A stretch of DNA of 10,797 bases from CAZXEU01 sp964639665 (GCA_964639665.1 CAZXEU010000151.1:1-10797); one strand, 5' to 3'. Shown: positions 1 to 7,730, counted from the stretch's first letter. Made by a program: numbers and translations. Notes: generated by a model from the letters alone, not told the origin.

Positions 1-785
1 AGACCAACGAGGATGCCAGACCGCCTGTCGAATACAGCTGGGATTTTGGAGACAGCCAGTCGGGTGACGGCGAGTCGGCTACGCATGCCTTTTCCAGTGC
101 CGGAACCTATACGGTAACCGTTACTGCGACCAATCGCCGAGGAAGAGGCATGGACACGGGCTCGACGAGCGTACTCGTGGTTGATCCGCCTGTCCCGGCG
201 CAAGTCATAACGATCCTTGCGAATCCGTCGGATCCGGATACCCAGACCCCGGTGCGATTCTCTGCAAACGTAAGGGGTGATGCGCCACTGTCCTACAGCT
301 GGAGTTTTGGTGACGGCGGCACCGACGGCAGTCCGACGCCCACGCATGTGTTCTCGGAGCCGGGATCGTACACGGTTTCGCTGGAGGTCTCCAATGCGGC
401 CGGTCAGGACGCCCGTACCTTGCAATTGTCTGTGGCTCCGTTTGAAGCCGACTACTGTGCAGACCTGGCAGAGATGGTTTCGGTCTTCTTTGATCGCAAT
501 TCCAGTGTCCTGACGGAGGCCGGGCAGCAGTCACTGGCGGATAACGTGGACATTCTGCAGGACTGTCCGAATCTGAACGTGCGCGTGGAAGGTGTGGCCA
601 GCCCCTTCGAACGCAACCCGCAATCGCTGTCTGATGACAGAGCCCGTGCAGTAATGCAGCACTACGTCGACGCGGGCATTAGCGCAGGCCGGATCTCGAC
701 CCAGGGCCTGGGGCAACCGGAAGGTGGTTCGAAAAAGAGCGGGGCGGAGCAGTTTCGCCGCGCTGATACCATCCCGCTCCACTAG
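1..785 (+). CDS. PKD-repeat and OmpA-like domain envelope protein (5' end missing)
   Basis: The reading frame is open from base 3 with no convincing start, so the gene begins before the window; the first ATG (150) lies between two PKD domains and is not a likely start. The visible 260 residues hold the end of one PKD domain (SWDFGD at 12-17, then a GTYTV strand), a full PKD domain (SWSFGDG at 99-105, GSYTVSLEV at about 121-129), and a C-terminal OmpA-like domain (about 148-260). The last has two cysteines (152, 188) and the LSDDRARAV segment (209-217); in OmpA/Pal an Asp and an Arg of this segment bind diaminopimelate of peptidoglycan. It ends in the usual RRADTIPL strand. PKD domains are extracellular beta-sandwich modules, so this is probably a periplasmic or outer-membrane protein tied to the wall. 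Partner and cargo are unknown. It converges on the DinB-type gene 12 bases away. Confidence 0.88.
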   Translation, partial: TNEDARPPVEYSWDFGDSQSGDGESATHAFSSAGTYTVTVTATNRRGRGMDTGSTSVLVVDPPVPAQVITILANPSDPDTQTPVRFSANVRGDAPLSYSWSFGDGGTDGSPTPTHVFSEPGSYTVSLEVSNAAGQDARTLQLSVAPFEADYCADLAEMVSVFFDRNSSVLTEAGQQSLADNVDILQDCPNLNVRVEGVASPFERNPQSLSDDRARAVMQHYVDAGISAGRISTQGLGQPEGGSKKSGAEQFRRADTIPLH

Positions 786-797
786 CGTCGCCGTCCG

Positions 798-1325
798 TCA
801 GACGAACCAGCCACGGCTTACCGTCCCTTCTGCACTAATGTCGTACAGGCCGAGGTCCCGGCCGGTTCGCAGCTTCGCAATATAGACCAGCTGGCCCACG
901 TGCGTGGAGAAATGCTCCACAACGTGGTATACGGCCTGCAGCACCGATACATCCAGACCCTGGATGTGGCACCGGCGCCCAAGCTCCTCGACTCGCAGGC
1001 GTGCCAGAATTGCGTCCGCCTCGCCGACCGTGGCATGAAGCGCCTGGAAGAGCTGCTCGGCACTACCCCCTGCCCGTTCGGAGAATTCCTCCTGACGGCG
1101 GCGCCTGTCCCGTGCGCCGCCGATCCCGTGAATAATCCACTGCCTGACGTTGCCGCCCAGATGCAGTAACAGGTTGCCGGCGCTGTTGGAAGCCGAATTG
1201 GGGCGCCACCAAAGGTCTGCCTCTTCTATCGCATCCAGGCATTGCCGGATCTTGTACATATAATCGTCGCGCAAGAGGCGGCGTGACTGGTCGATGAAGG
1301 CCTTGGTGATGGCGTAATCATTCAT
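798..1325 (-). CDS. DinB-fold (DinB/YfiT-type) putative metalloenzyme
   Basis: The product has 175 residues, a normal size for the DinB/YfiT four-helix-bundle superfamily. The three expected metal-binding histidines are visible: H55 in LLLHLGGN, and H138 and H142 in VEHFSTHVGQ, the hallmark HxxxH-GQ helix. Members include mycothiol- and bacillithiol-dependent transferases and many uncharacterised damage-inducible proteins; the substrate cannot be told from this sequence. There is no signal peptide, so it should be cytosolic. The ATG at 1325 is preferred: the ATG four bases upstream (1329) reaches a stop after three codons. The gene is divergent from the S41 protease gene, sharing a short region of about 125 bases, and convergent with the OmpA-like gene. 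No thiol-cofactor synthesis gene is nearby to suggest a partner. Confidence 0.88.
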   Translation of the reverse strand: MNDYAITKAFIDQSRRLLRDDYMYKIRQCLDAIEEADLWWRPNSASNSAGNLLLHLGGNVRQWIIHGIGGARDRRRRQEEFSERAGGSAEQLFQALHATVGEADAILARLRVEELGRRCHIQGLDVSVLQAVYHVVEHFSTHVGQLVYIAKLRTGRDLGLYDISAEGTVSRGWFV

Positions 1326-1431
1326 TCATGTGCAGGCCTTGACTGCAAATTCGGACCCGGATTCTCCTTGCGGACCAAGCGCTCCCGGCGGAGCACTTAG
1401 TGGCCCGACTATCGTATTTTCATGAGCAAGA

Positions 1432-1437
1432 TACAAT
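1432..1437 (+). promoter_or_regulatory. Possible -10-like element before the S41 protease
   Basis: TACAAT is one mismatch from the TATAAT consensus and sits 13 bases before the ATG at 1451. It lacks a clear -35 hexamer at 16-18 bases and does not match the Bacteroidota TAnnTTTG form. If used, the mRNA would start close to the ATG with a very short leader, which would also rule out the GTG at 1400 as the start. The remainder of 1326-1450 shows nothing else I can support. Confidence 0.2.
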
Positions 1438-1450
1438 AGGTTTACCCGTC

Positions 1451-3118
1451 ATGAAGCACGCTTTGCAACGCTACACTTTTCCGGCTCTCTTTCTATTGTT
1501 GCTGGGCGGCCTGCTCGGTTCTCGCCTGGAGTGGTCGGCAGCAGACAAGGATACAACAGAGCAGCTGCGCAAACTGGAAGAGGCCTTTCTTCTCATCAAC
1601 AAGCGATACGTGGAAGAACTTGAGCCGGCGGACCTGGCGGAGCGCGCCATCGAGGCCATGCTCGCTGGGCTGGATCCGCACTCCACGTACATAGATGCAA
1701 AGAGATTCGTCGAGGTTAACGAGAGCTACGAAGGCTCCTTCGGCGGCATTGGAATCTGGTTTGACATTCCCCGTGGTGACACGGCCCAAGTGGTATCGGT
1801 TATCGAGGGAGGCCCGAGTGAGCGTTCGGGCCTGCGCGCGGGTGACCGTATTGTCGCCATCGACGACACCAATGCCGTAGGCCTGGGAGAAGATGAGGTC
1901 AAGCGCCGCTTAAAGGGGCCCATCGGCACCACGGTTGACGTTGATCTGAAGCGCCTGGGTGTTCGCGATCTTGTGCCGGTTACCATTACGCGGGACCGGA
2001 TTCCGCTGTACTCGGTCACGAGTGCATACATGATGGATGAACGTACGGCCTACATGCGAATTGGATGGTTCGGGCACACTACGTACAGGGAATTCTTGGG
2101 CAAACTGACGCGGCTGAAGCAAGAGGGAATGGACCGCCTCGTACTGGACCTTCGTGACAATCCCGGCGGCATCATGGATGCTGCTGTCGCCATTGTGGAC
2201 GAGCTGCTCACGGACGGACGGACCATTGTATACACGCGGGGCCGGGCCGTCCCGGATCAGATGTTTCGATCTTCGCGGCCAGGGGAGTTTGAATCCCAGC
2301 CCATCATAGTGCTGGTAAACGGGAATTCCGTTTCTGCCAGCGAGATTGTTGCCGGAGCGCTGCAGGACCATGACCGCGCACTCATAGTGGGCCAGCGCAC
2401 CTACGGAAAGGGTTTGGTCCAGAATCAGTTCGCCCTGCCGGACAACAGCCGCCTGCAGATGACCACTGCCCGCTACTATACACCCTCCGGTCGCCTGATT
2501 CAGCAACCGTATGTTGGTGGTGACCGCGCAGGCTATATCCAGGATAAACTGGCCCTCTTGAACCAGGCCTCGCGTGATCCCGCTGCCTACATCCAGAGCC
2601 TCCCGGACTCCCTGCAATTCGCCACTACCGGCGGAAGAACGGTCTATGGAGGGGGTGGTATCTTGCCGGACGTGGTCGTCGGACGCGACACGACGCTCTC
2701 TCCCGTCATGCGGGCTGTGTATTCGGGCACGTTCTTGGATCCATTCCGCGTTTGGTTCAGGGAACAGGAACAGCCGTTGCGTTCCCGCTGGGAAGACCGT
2801 AGGGCCACCTTCATGGAAGAATTTGCATTCGATGCCTTGGCTTGGCGGAGCTTCTGGGAAACGGCAGAAAGGAGCCCCGTATCACTTTCACTAAGCAATA
2901 CCGACGAAGAAATGTCGCCGGAGCGGACCGTGTTTCTGACCAGCGACTTTCAAGCTCATCGGGAAACCGTCGAGCTCTACTTCAAGGCGCTCCTCGCCCG
3001 GCAGCTGTATGGCGCTGAGGCAGCGTATCCGTTGTACAATCTTGTCGATCTAACGGTGCGGGAAGCTGGCAAGCTGTGGAATGAGGCAGAGCAGCTCGCC
3101 GGAAACGCGCATCAGTAG
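1451..3118 (+). CDS. S41 family carboxy-terminal processing protease (CtpA type)
   Basis: A 555-residue serine protease of the C-terminal processing family, which trims or degrades envelope proteins from their C-termini. An uncleaved anchor or signal peptide lies at about 1-27 (basic start, then FPALFLLLLGGLLG). A PDZ domain follows (about 92-168, with GGIGIWF and RSGLRAGDRIVAID), then the S41 catalytic domain. The Ser/Lys dyad is S295 (in SVSASEI) and K320 (in TYGKG), 25 residues apart as in E. coli Prc and plant CtpA. The conserved LDLRDNPGG is present at about 232-240. After about residue 355 the protein continues for some 200 residues, mostly helical, with no domain I recognise. ATG 1451 is chosen because it places the signal at the N-terminus; an in-frame GTG at 1400, with GGAG upstream, would add 17 residues in front. 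The stop is two bases before the stop of moeA on the other strand. Confidence 0.95.
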   Translation: MKHALQRYTFPALFLLLLGGLLGSRLEWSAADKDTTEQLRKLEEAFLLINKRYVEELEPADLAERAIEAMLAGLDPHSTYIDAKRFVEVNESYEGSFGGIGIWFDIPRGDTAQVVSVIEGGPSERSGLRAGDRIVAIDDTNAVGLGEDEVKRRLKGPIGTTVDVDLKRLGVRDLVPVTITRDRIPLYSVTSAYMMDERTAYMRIGWFGHTTYREFLGKLTRLKQEGMDRLVLDLRDNPGGIMDAAVAIVDELLTDGRTIVYTRGRAVPDQMFRSSRPGEFESQPIIVLVNGNSVSASEIVAGALQDHDRALIVGQRTYGKGLVQNQFALPDNSRLQMTTARYYTPSGRLIQQPYVGGDRAGYIQDKLALLNQASRDPAAYIQSLPDSLQFATTGGRTVYGGGGILPDVVVGRDTTLSPVMRAVYSGTFLDPFRVWFREQEQPLRSRWEDRRATFMEEFAFDALAWRSFWETAERSPVSLSLSNTDEEMSPERTVFLTSDFQAHRETVELYFKALLARQLYGAEAAYPLYNLVDLTVREAGKLWNEAEQLAGNAHQ

Positions 3119-3119
3119 G

Positions 3120-4322
3120 CTACCATCGGAGCCACTCCAGCTCAACGCGGCTGCCGGCAGGTGCATCCTCCATATCCTCCGGCAGATGGACGATGCAGTT
3201 TGCCCGCACCATGGACGAATAAATGTTTGACCCCTGGGAGCCGGTGTCGCGCACGACCAGCCTCGCCGTCTTGTCTACGGAAGCCACCCCGCGTACAAAG
3301 TGATATAGGCCAGGCTTCTTCGGCGTCGCCTCGACAAGAACGGCGGCATGGCGCCGCCGCATGATGCGGTCTCGTCCCAGCATGGCCGCCAGTGCCGATC
3401 GTCCGTATTGGTCGAAACAAATGGCGCTTGAAACGGGATTTCCCGGCAAGCCCAGTACTGGCGTGCCGTCCAGAAGGCCAAATGCCAGCGGCTTTCCCGG
3501 ACGTTGCCGAACCTTCCAAAACAGGCTGCGCATTCCCATTTCCTGTAAGACGTCCTTGACATAGTCGTGGCCCCCGACGGAAACGCCGCCCGAGAATACC
3601 AGCAGATCCGCCCCCAGCGCCTCATGAACGACTGTCCGGATGCTAGCCCGGTTGTCCTTCGCCCGGTAAGAGCCGGCAACAGCACCGCCGGCTGCAACCA
3701 CCTGCGCCGTCAATCCCGGACCGTTCGAATCACGAATCTTGCCAGGCTGAAGGGCGGCGGCGGCCGGTACGAGTTCGTCACCCGTAGATACGACGGCTAC
3801 CGCCGGCAGACGGCTTACCGTGACCTCAGCGCAGCCGACCGCCGTCATCATGCCCACCATTGGCGGCGTAATGCGGGTGCCCTCCTCCAGTACCCGCTCT
3901 TGCGCCCTGACATCCCGTCCAGCCCTTCTAATGTGCGCCTGCTGGTCGACAGAGCGATCCACGTGCACGACCCCGGCAGCGACCAACGTGGTCCATTCGA
4001 CAGGCACGACCGCATCCGCACCCCTCGGGATGGGTGCCCCCGTCATGATCCTCGCACACGTGCCGGGGCCGACCGTTCGCCGTGGTACGCTGCCCGCCGC
4101 AACACTCTCCACGATGCGCAGCCTACCCGGCACGTCGTCGGCAATGACGGCATAGCCGTCCATTGCCGCATTGTCGAACGGCGGAATATCGTCGGCGCTA
4201 ACCACAGCGGCGCGCAATGTCCGCCCAACGGCATCCTGCACGGGTATTCGCTCCGTTTCAACGGCAGCTGCATTCTCTACTATAGTGCTTCGTGCCTCGC
4301 TGACGGAGATATAGGTCTTCAT
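3120..4322 (-). CDS. moeA: Molybdopterin molybdotransferase MoeA
   Basis: A 400-residue cytosolic enzyme that inserts molybdate into adenylylated molybdopterin, the last step of molybdenum cofactor synthesis. Length and motif order match the family: IPPFDNAAMDGYAV (46-59), RIMTGAPIPRGADAVVP (91-107), AGRDVRAQERVLEEG (134-148), STGDEL (179-184), GKIRDSNGP (194-202), FSGGVSVGGHDYVKD (243-257) and RQRPGKPLAFGLL (272-284) with LPGNPVSS (292-299). The C-terminal beta-barrel domain IV is complete. The ATG at 4322 is preferred over an upstream in-frame TTG (4352) because GGAAG lies 8 bases before it. No other moa/mob gene or molybdoenzyme is in the window, so moeA stands alone here. It is divergent from the universal stress protein gene, with an operator-like palindrome between them. 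Confidence 0.97.
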   Translation of the reverse strand: MKTYISVSEARSTIVENAAAVETERIPVQDAVGRTLRAAVVSADDIPPFDNAAMDGYAVIADDVPGRLRIVESVAAGSVPRRTVGPGTCARIMTGAPIPRGADAVVPVEWTTLVAAGVVHVDRSVDQQAHIRRAGRDVRAQERVLEEGTRITPPMVGMMTAVGCAEVTVSRLPAVAVVSTGDELVPAAAALQPGKIRDSNGPGLTAQVVAAGGAVAGSYRAKDNRASIRTVVHEALGADLLVFSGGVSVGGHDYVKDVLQEMGMRSLFWKVRQRPGKPLAFGLLDGTPVLGLPGNPVSSAICFDQYGRSALAAMLGRDRIMRRRHAAVLVEATPKKPGLYHFVRGVASVDKTARLVVRDTGSQGSNIYSSMVRANCIVHLPEDMEDAPAGSRVELEWLRW

Positions 4323-4330
4323 GTTGGCAA

Positions 4331-4335
4331 CTTCC
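4331..4335 (-). promoter_or_regulatory. Ribosome binding site that sets the moeA start
   Basis: On the minus strand GGAAG lies 8 bases before the ATG at 4322. This favours that ATG over the TTG 30 bases upstream. Confidence 0.55.
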
Positions 4336-4443
4336 GGGTATGGCGGGTACAAGTTGTGAACAGTCCGCTGCAGTTACCGCCGTGCGGGCTTGCGCGTCCG
4401 ACAAGCCGGTTGGCAGGTGGAAAACGCCCTCTTTTCGCGCGAC

Positions 4444-4460
4444 AATTCACATTGTGAATT
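4444..4460. promoter_or_regulatory. Perfect 17-base operator-like palindrome
   Basis: AATTCACA and TGTGAATT flank a single central T, giving an 8-base perfect inverted repeat. It lies 122 bases upstream of moeA and about 270 bases upstream of the stress-protein start, so it could serve either gene. Size and symmetry suit a dimeric helix-turn-helix repressor or activator. The half-sites are the CRP/FNR-like TGTGA words but in inverted order (TCACA-N1-TGTGA), so it is not a standard CRP site. The regulator is unknown. Confidence 0.45.
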
Positions 4461-4731
4461 CGTGTGGATACTGCGCAGGGCGAGACGCGACAAGCGAACC
4501 GATTCTCCGCTCAATAAGGCCTCATTCATGTTCCGGGGAGGCGCGGCACTGTGTGCATAACGAGGTAGTTAACATTTGCACTGCCCTTACTACTACTACT
4601 GGTTCACTATCGTGTATCTGCAGTTCAGTGTCACTGCCTGCAAGCGTGTGGACAACCGGATACAAAGGCGATCCGATGTTGCTCCCTCACGGGAGATCCC
4701 CTACTTTATGCCGTCAACACAAGTAAATCGC

Positions 4732-5574
4732 ATGATTAGGAGCATACTCGTCGGTCTGGATCTCGACAGCGACACGTCAATCGCAATACAGTACGCGCTA
4801 AAGATAGCCGAGCGTTGCCAGGCACACGTTACGGGACTTGCCCTGATCGATTCCGGCAGTATTGAGGCGAGCGCCCGCGGTGGCGGCATCGGCAGCACGT
4901 ACCTGGGTCGGCGCGTCGAAAGGAAGCTGGGAGCAGAGACGCGGGACTTGGCGCTGGAGTTGACAGGCCGGTTTCGAACTGCAGCTCGTGAGGCCGGCAT
5001 AGAGGCTTCAACGCGGGTGGAGGAAGGGGATCCGATCGATAACCTGGTGGAGATGATGGGTTATCATGACTTGCTGGTACTTGGCAAGGATCCGCATTTC
5101 TTCTATAGCCATCCACGTCAAATGCCGCAGACGCTCTACGACATTGTGGAAAAGACGGTGGGGCCAACCCTTATTGCTACGGACACGTATCGGGACATTC
5201 GGCGCGTGGTCGTAGCATTCGACGCCAGCCGTCCGGCTACCAAGTCGCTTCACGGATTTACCCAAGGAGCTCCATTTGGCACGGGGTTGAGTATTGTGCT
5301 GCTACACGTATATGAGAAGGGTGGGAAACAGGCATCGCACCTGGCGCTAGGCAAGGCGAGGGAGTACATGGCACTGCACGGTTTGCACGCGGAAACGCTC
5401 AGCATACAGTCAGATGATTCTCGCGCGGAGATACTTGAAACGCTTGCGTCGCAAGAGGCAGACTTGCTGGTAGCGGGCGCGCATGTAGTTTCGCCGCTGT
5501 TCCGATTCGGGAGAAGGTCTACGACCTCGGCAGTTCTGGAAACGGTCCCTGTTCCGCTCTGGCTGGACCATTGA
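4732..5574 (+). CDS. Tandem-domain universal stress protein (UspA family)
   Basis: The 280-residue product has two Usp folds. Domain 1 spans about 1-150: MIRSILVGLD, an amphipathic helix from about 15, and NLVEMMGYHDLLVLGKD at 104-120. Domain 2 spans about 154-280: IRRVVVAFDAS, then LVAGAHVVSPLFRFGRRST, then SAVLETVPVPLWL. Usp proteins are cytosolic nucleotide-binding or dimerising proteins linked to starvation and stress survival. The ATP motif G-x2-G-x9-G-S/T is imperfect: domain 2 has GAHVV...FGRRST with the second Gly missing, and domain 1 lacks the motif, so nucleotide binding is uncertain. ATG 4732 starts directly on the first beta strand; ATG 4708 in the same frame, with GGGAG some 12 bases before it, would add 8 residues and cannot be excluded. 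nusB begins 9 bases after the stop, suggesting co-transcription. Confidence 0.88.
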   Translation: MIRSILVGLDLDSDTSIAIQYALKIAERCQAHVTGLALIDSGSIEASARGGGIGSTYLGRRVERKLGAETRDLALELTGRFRTAAREAGIEASTRVEEGDPIDNLVEMMGYHDLLVLGKDPHFFYSHPRQMPQTLYDIVEKTVGPTLIATDTYRDIRRVVVAFDASRPATKSLHGFTQGAPFGTGLSIVLLHVYEKGGKQASHLALGKAREYMALHGLHAETLSIQSDDSRAEILETLASQEADLLVAGAHVVSPLFRFGRRSTTSAVLETVPVPLWLDH

Positions 5575-5577
5575 GGT
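5573..5577 (+). promoter_or_regulatory. nusB ribosome binding site overlapping the usp stop
   Basis: GAGGT lies 6 bases before the nusB ATG and shares bases with the TGA of the stress-protein gene. It is one of the few clear Shine-Dalgarno matches here and suggests coupled translation of the two genes. Confidence 0.5.
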
Positions 5578-5583
5578 CTTCCG

Positions 5584-6051
5584 ATGAAGACACGACACCA
5601 AGCCCGTGAATGCGTGCTGCAGGCTTTGTACGCTCTCACGATGGGAGGCGGTGACAAGAGCTACATCCTGGAAACCCTTGTGCGTCCCAACTTTGCCGAG
5701 GGCGGAGCGACCGCACGGTTCGCCGAGCGCCTCTTCATCGAGACGCTGGATGCGGAGCAGGAAGCGAGTGAGCTCATAGATCGGCACGTTGACAACTGGG
5801 CCCTCAAGCGGATTGCGTGCGTAGACCGGCTGATTCTAAGAATGGCAGTCTGCGAACTGCTGCGGTTCGAGGACATTCCGCCGAAGGTGACCATAAACGA
5901 AGCAATTGAGCTCGGCAAGGAATACAGTACGACGAAAAGCGGCCAGTTTATTAACGGAATCCTCGATGCGGCACTGGGTGAGTTGCTGCGCAACAACGTA
6001 CTACGAAAAAGCGGCCGAGGCTTAGTCGGGATGGACCCGGCAACCGTCTAG
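5584..6051 (+). CDS. nusB: Transcription antitermination factor NusB
   Basis: A 155-residue all-helical RNA-binding protein that, with NusE (ribosomal protein S10), binds boxA of rRNA leaders and keeps RNA polymerase from terminating early in rRNA operons. Family signatures are complete: RHQARECVLQALYAL near the N-terminus (4-18), NWALKRIACVDRLILRMAVCEL (71-92), and IPPKVTINEAIELGKEYSTTKSGQFINGILD (98-128). Length is normal for the family, with a short polar tail after about 140. The start is supported by GAGGT six bases upstream. The gene lies directly behind the universal stress gene and converges on the minus-strand barrel-like gene 62 bases away; no convincing terminator is seen in that gap. 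Confidence 0.96.
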   Translation: MKTRHQARECVLQALYALTMGGGDKSYILETLVRPNFAEGGATARFAERLFIETLDAEQEASELIDRHVDNWALKRIACVDRLILRMAVCELLRFEDIPPKVTINEAIELGKEYSTTKSGQFINGILDAALGELLRNNVLRKSGRGLVGMDPATV

Positions 6052-6113
6052 CGGCTCAGCGGAAGGACGAGGAGTGCCGTGGGCATGGACTGAAGGCTCG
6101 GTGCAGGCACTGT

Positions 6114-6605
6114 CTAGATTCGCAACCAGGCACCTACGCGCAGCACTGGCCCAAGAGGGCCGATCTCGGCGAAGAATGCCCCGCCACCGGATCGGGGCTT
6201 GACCAAGCGCAGGAACGGATCCAAGAACAAACGGAATTGCTTGTTCTTATCGGATCGCGTGGCGCGCTGCGTGAACCGCAAGCTGGGGCCGAAGCGTACT
6301 CCCAGGTCAAGGTCGTAACCGAAATCCGCCTGTCCGACTACGCGCAGCGCGCCGAGGGGCCGAAATGAGACACCTACGCCGCCAGAGGCTGTCCCGGAAG
6401 TGCGTGATCCACCCAGCGACGGCTGTAATTCGCCGTACAGGGCCGTCTCGATTGTGTAGACGGAATGGACATTGACGTAGTTGAGCTGCACTCCTGCCCC
6501 TGGCCAGGCGCCAAGTCCCGCCTGGATACGGGGCTGGGCCCGGATTGTGGTCGACAGTAGCAGTAGGCCGACCAGATTCAAGGAACGTATCGTGCGGGAC
6601 GTCAT
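6114..6605 (-). CDS. Small secreted protein, predicted outer-membrane beta-barrel-like
   Basis: I do not recognise a named family. The 163-residue product starts with a signal peptide (basic RTIRSLN, hydrophobic LVGLLLLSTT, cleavage probably near A23-Q24 in IRAQ). The mature part shows alternating polar/apolar strands rich in Gly and aromatics: IQAGLGAWPGAGVQLNYV, SGGVGVSFRPLGALRVVGQADFGYDLDLGVRFGPSLRF and a final GPVLRVGAWLRI strand. That pattern suits a small outer-membrane barrel or porin-like protein, but no function can be assigned. The start has no good Shine-Dalgarno sequence. Its ATG is only 27 bases from the ychF start on the other strand, so promoters for one or both genes must extend into coding sequence. 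Confidence 0.7.
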   Translation of the reverse strand: MTSRTIRSLNLVGLLLLSTTIRAQPRIQAGLGAWPGAGVQLNYVNVHSVYTIETALYGELQPSLGGSRTSGTASGGVGVSFRPLGALRVVGQADFGYDLDLGVRFGPSLRFTQRATRSDKNKQFRLFLDPFLRLVKPRSGGGAFFAEIGPLGPVLRVGAWLRI

Positions 6606-6632
6606 TGGCCGACGTGCAAGTAAGAGCTCGGC

Positions 6633-7730
6633 ATGGCTGTTTCCTGTGGAATCGTAGGCTTGCCAAACGTTGGTAAATCTACGCTGTTCAATGCACTAAG
6701 CGGCGCTGGCGCTGCCGTTGGCAATTATCCGTTCTGCACAATCGAGGCGAACCGGGGCATCGTCCCTGTGCCCGACAGCCGACTTGATCGCCTGGGCCGC
6801 CTGGGATCTGGCACAAAGATTGTGCCTTCGACTATCGAATTTGTTGACATCGCGGGGCTCGTGGCGGGTGCCTCCCGGGGAGAAGGGCTGGGAAATGCGT
6901 TTCTTGCACAGATCAGGCAGGTCAATGCGATCCTGCATGTCGTCCGTTGTTTCGCAGACAAGGACGTTGCGCACGTTGCCGGTGACGTGGAACCGGTGCG
7001 CGACATTGAAATCGTAGAAACAGAAATGCTCCTCAAGGATCTCGAGACGGCACGGCGCAGGTTGGAAAAAGTGGCCAAGCAGACCAGGCAGGGAAACAAG
7101 AAGTCGCGGGAAATCCAGGGTTTCCTGGAATCGCTGGCAGACCAGTTGGGTGCGGGGCAGCCGGCCCGCACGATCGCTGCGTCCGGCAAGGAAACGGCGA
7201 GCGTGATGCACGCATTGAGTCTTCTGACAGCGCGCCCTGAACTTTACATTGCCAACGTGGCAGAGCAGGATCTTCCGGGCGGGAACGCCGCAAGCGCGCT
7301 GGTGCAGGCCGCGGCGGCTGAGCGAGGCGCTGGTGCCGTCATTATCAGCGCCGGATTTGAGGCTGAACTTGCCGGATTTGAGGCGTGGGAGCGGGCAGAG
7401 CTCCTCGCCTCAGCAGGACTGCAAGAGTCCGGGCTGCAAAGTCTGATTCGCGCTTCGTACGACCTTCTGGGGCTAATTACCTTTTATACGCGCGGGCCAA
7501 AGGAAACGCGGAGCTGGACCGTTCGCAAGGGCACGAGGGCAGTACAGGCGGCGGGCTGTGTACATTCTGACTTCGAAAGGGGCTTTATCCGCGCCGAAAC
7601 AGTCTCGGTGGACGAACTGCTTCGCCTTGGATCAGAGCAAGCAGCACGTAGTGCAGGGACCATGCGGGCCGAAGGAAAAGAGTACAAGGTGAGGGATGGC
7701 GATGTCATGCTTTTCCGATTCAACGTGTAA
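6633..7730 (+). CDS. ychF: Redox-/translation-linked GTPase-family ATPase YchF (OLA1 type)
   Basis: A 365-residue protein of the Obg-like P-loop family, close to the 363 residues of E. coli YchF. In order: P-loop GLPNVGKST (9-17), switch region with NYPFCTIEAN (31-40), G3 VDIAGLV (71-77) followed by RGEGLGNAFL, a coiled-coil insertion (about 125-200), the G4 position NVAE (208-211) instead of NKxD, and a C-terminal TGS domain (about 283-364) with ITFYTRGPKETRSWTVRKG. The NxxE-type G4 is the family feature that makes YchF/OLA1 prefer ATP over GTP. YchF binds ribosomes and is linked to stress responses and start-codon choice in other bacteria. It heads a probable operon: the next gene begins 13 bases downstream. 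Confidence 0.97.
   Translation: MAVSCGIVGLPNVGKSTLFNALSGAGAAVGNYPFCTIEANRGIVPVPDSRLDRLGRLGSGTKIVPSTIEFVDIAGLVAGASRGEGLGNAFLAQIRQVNAILHVVRCFADKDVAHVAGDVEPVRDIEIVETEMLLKDLETARRRLEKVAKQTRQGNKKSREIQGFLESLADQLGAGQPARTIAASGKETASVMHALSLLTARPELYIANVAEQDLPGGNAASALVQAAAAERGAGAVIISAGFEAELAGFEAWERAELLASAGLQESGLQSLIRASYDLLGLITFYTRGPKETRSWTVRKGTRAVQAAGCVHSDFERGFIRAETVSVDELLRLGSEQAARSAGTMRAEGKEYKVRDGDVMLFRFNV

Larger units (their letters stand above)
4323..4731. other. Divergent intergenic region between moeA and the stress-protein gene
   Basis: These 409 bases contain no gene I can support. An open frame runs into the stress-protein gene from 4576, but its first 52 codons give a tyrosine- and arginine-rich sequence unlike any Usp N-terminus. 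The region must hold the promoters for both flanking genes. It contains a 17-base perfect palindrome (4444-4460), a smaller inverted repeat CAGTG-T-CACTG (4626-4636) and a short ACT run (about 4592-4602). I could not identify a confident -35/-10 or a Bacteroidota-type -33/-7 pair, and saw no riboswitch fold; in particular I saw no clear Moco-riboswitch core next to moeA. Confidence 0.6.

Noticed and set aside
1910..2617. 235-codon minus-strand frame inside the S41 protease gene
   Set aside because: It lies opposite conserved catalytic-domain codons and shows no domain or signal; a shadow frame.
3567..4457. Long open frame (296 codons) on the plus strand opposite moeA
   Set aside because: It is antisense to a fully conserved moeA, and its translation is low-complexity, rich in Arg/His/Pro, with no recognisable domain.
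4592..4602. Short ACT repeat in the moeA/usp intergenic region
   Set aside because: Only a few units; consistent with chance and with no further structure.
4576..4707. N-terminal extension of the universal stress protein
   Set aside because: The sequence is unlike Usp proteins, and the Usp fold begins at the MIRSILVGLD segment.
6073..6108. GTGCC...GGCAC repeat between nusB and the minus-strand gene as a bidirectional terminator
   Set aside because: Short stem, loop of over 20 bases and no T-run on either strand.
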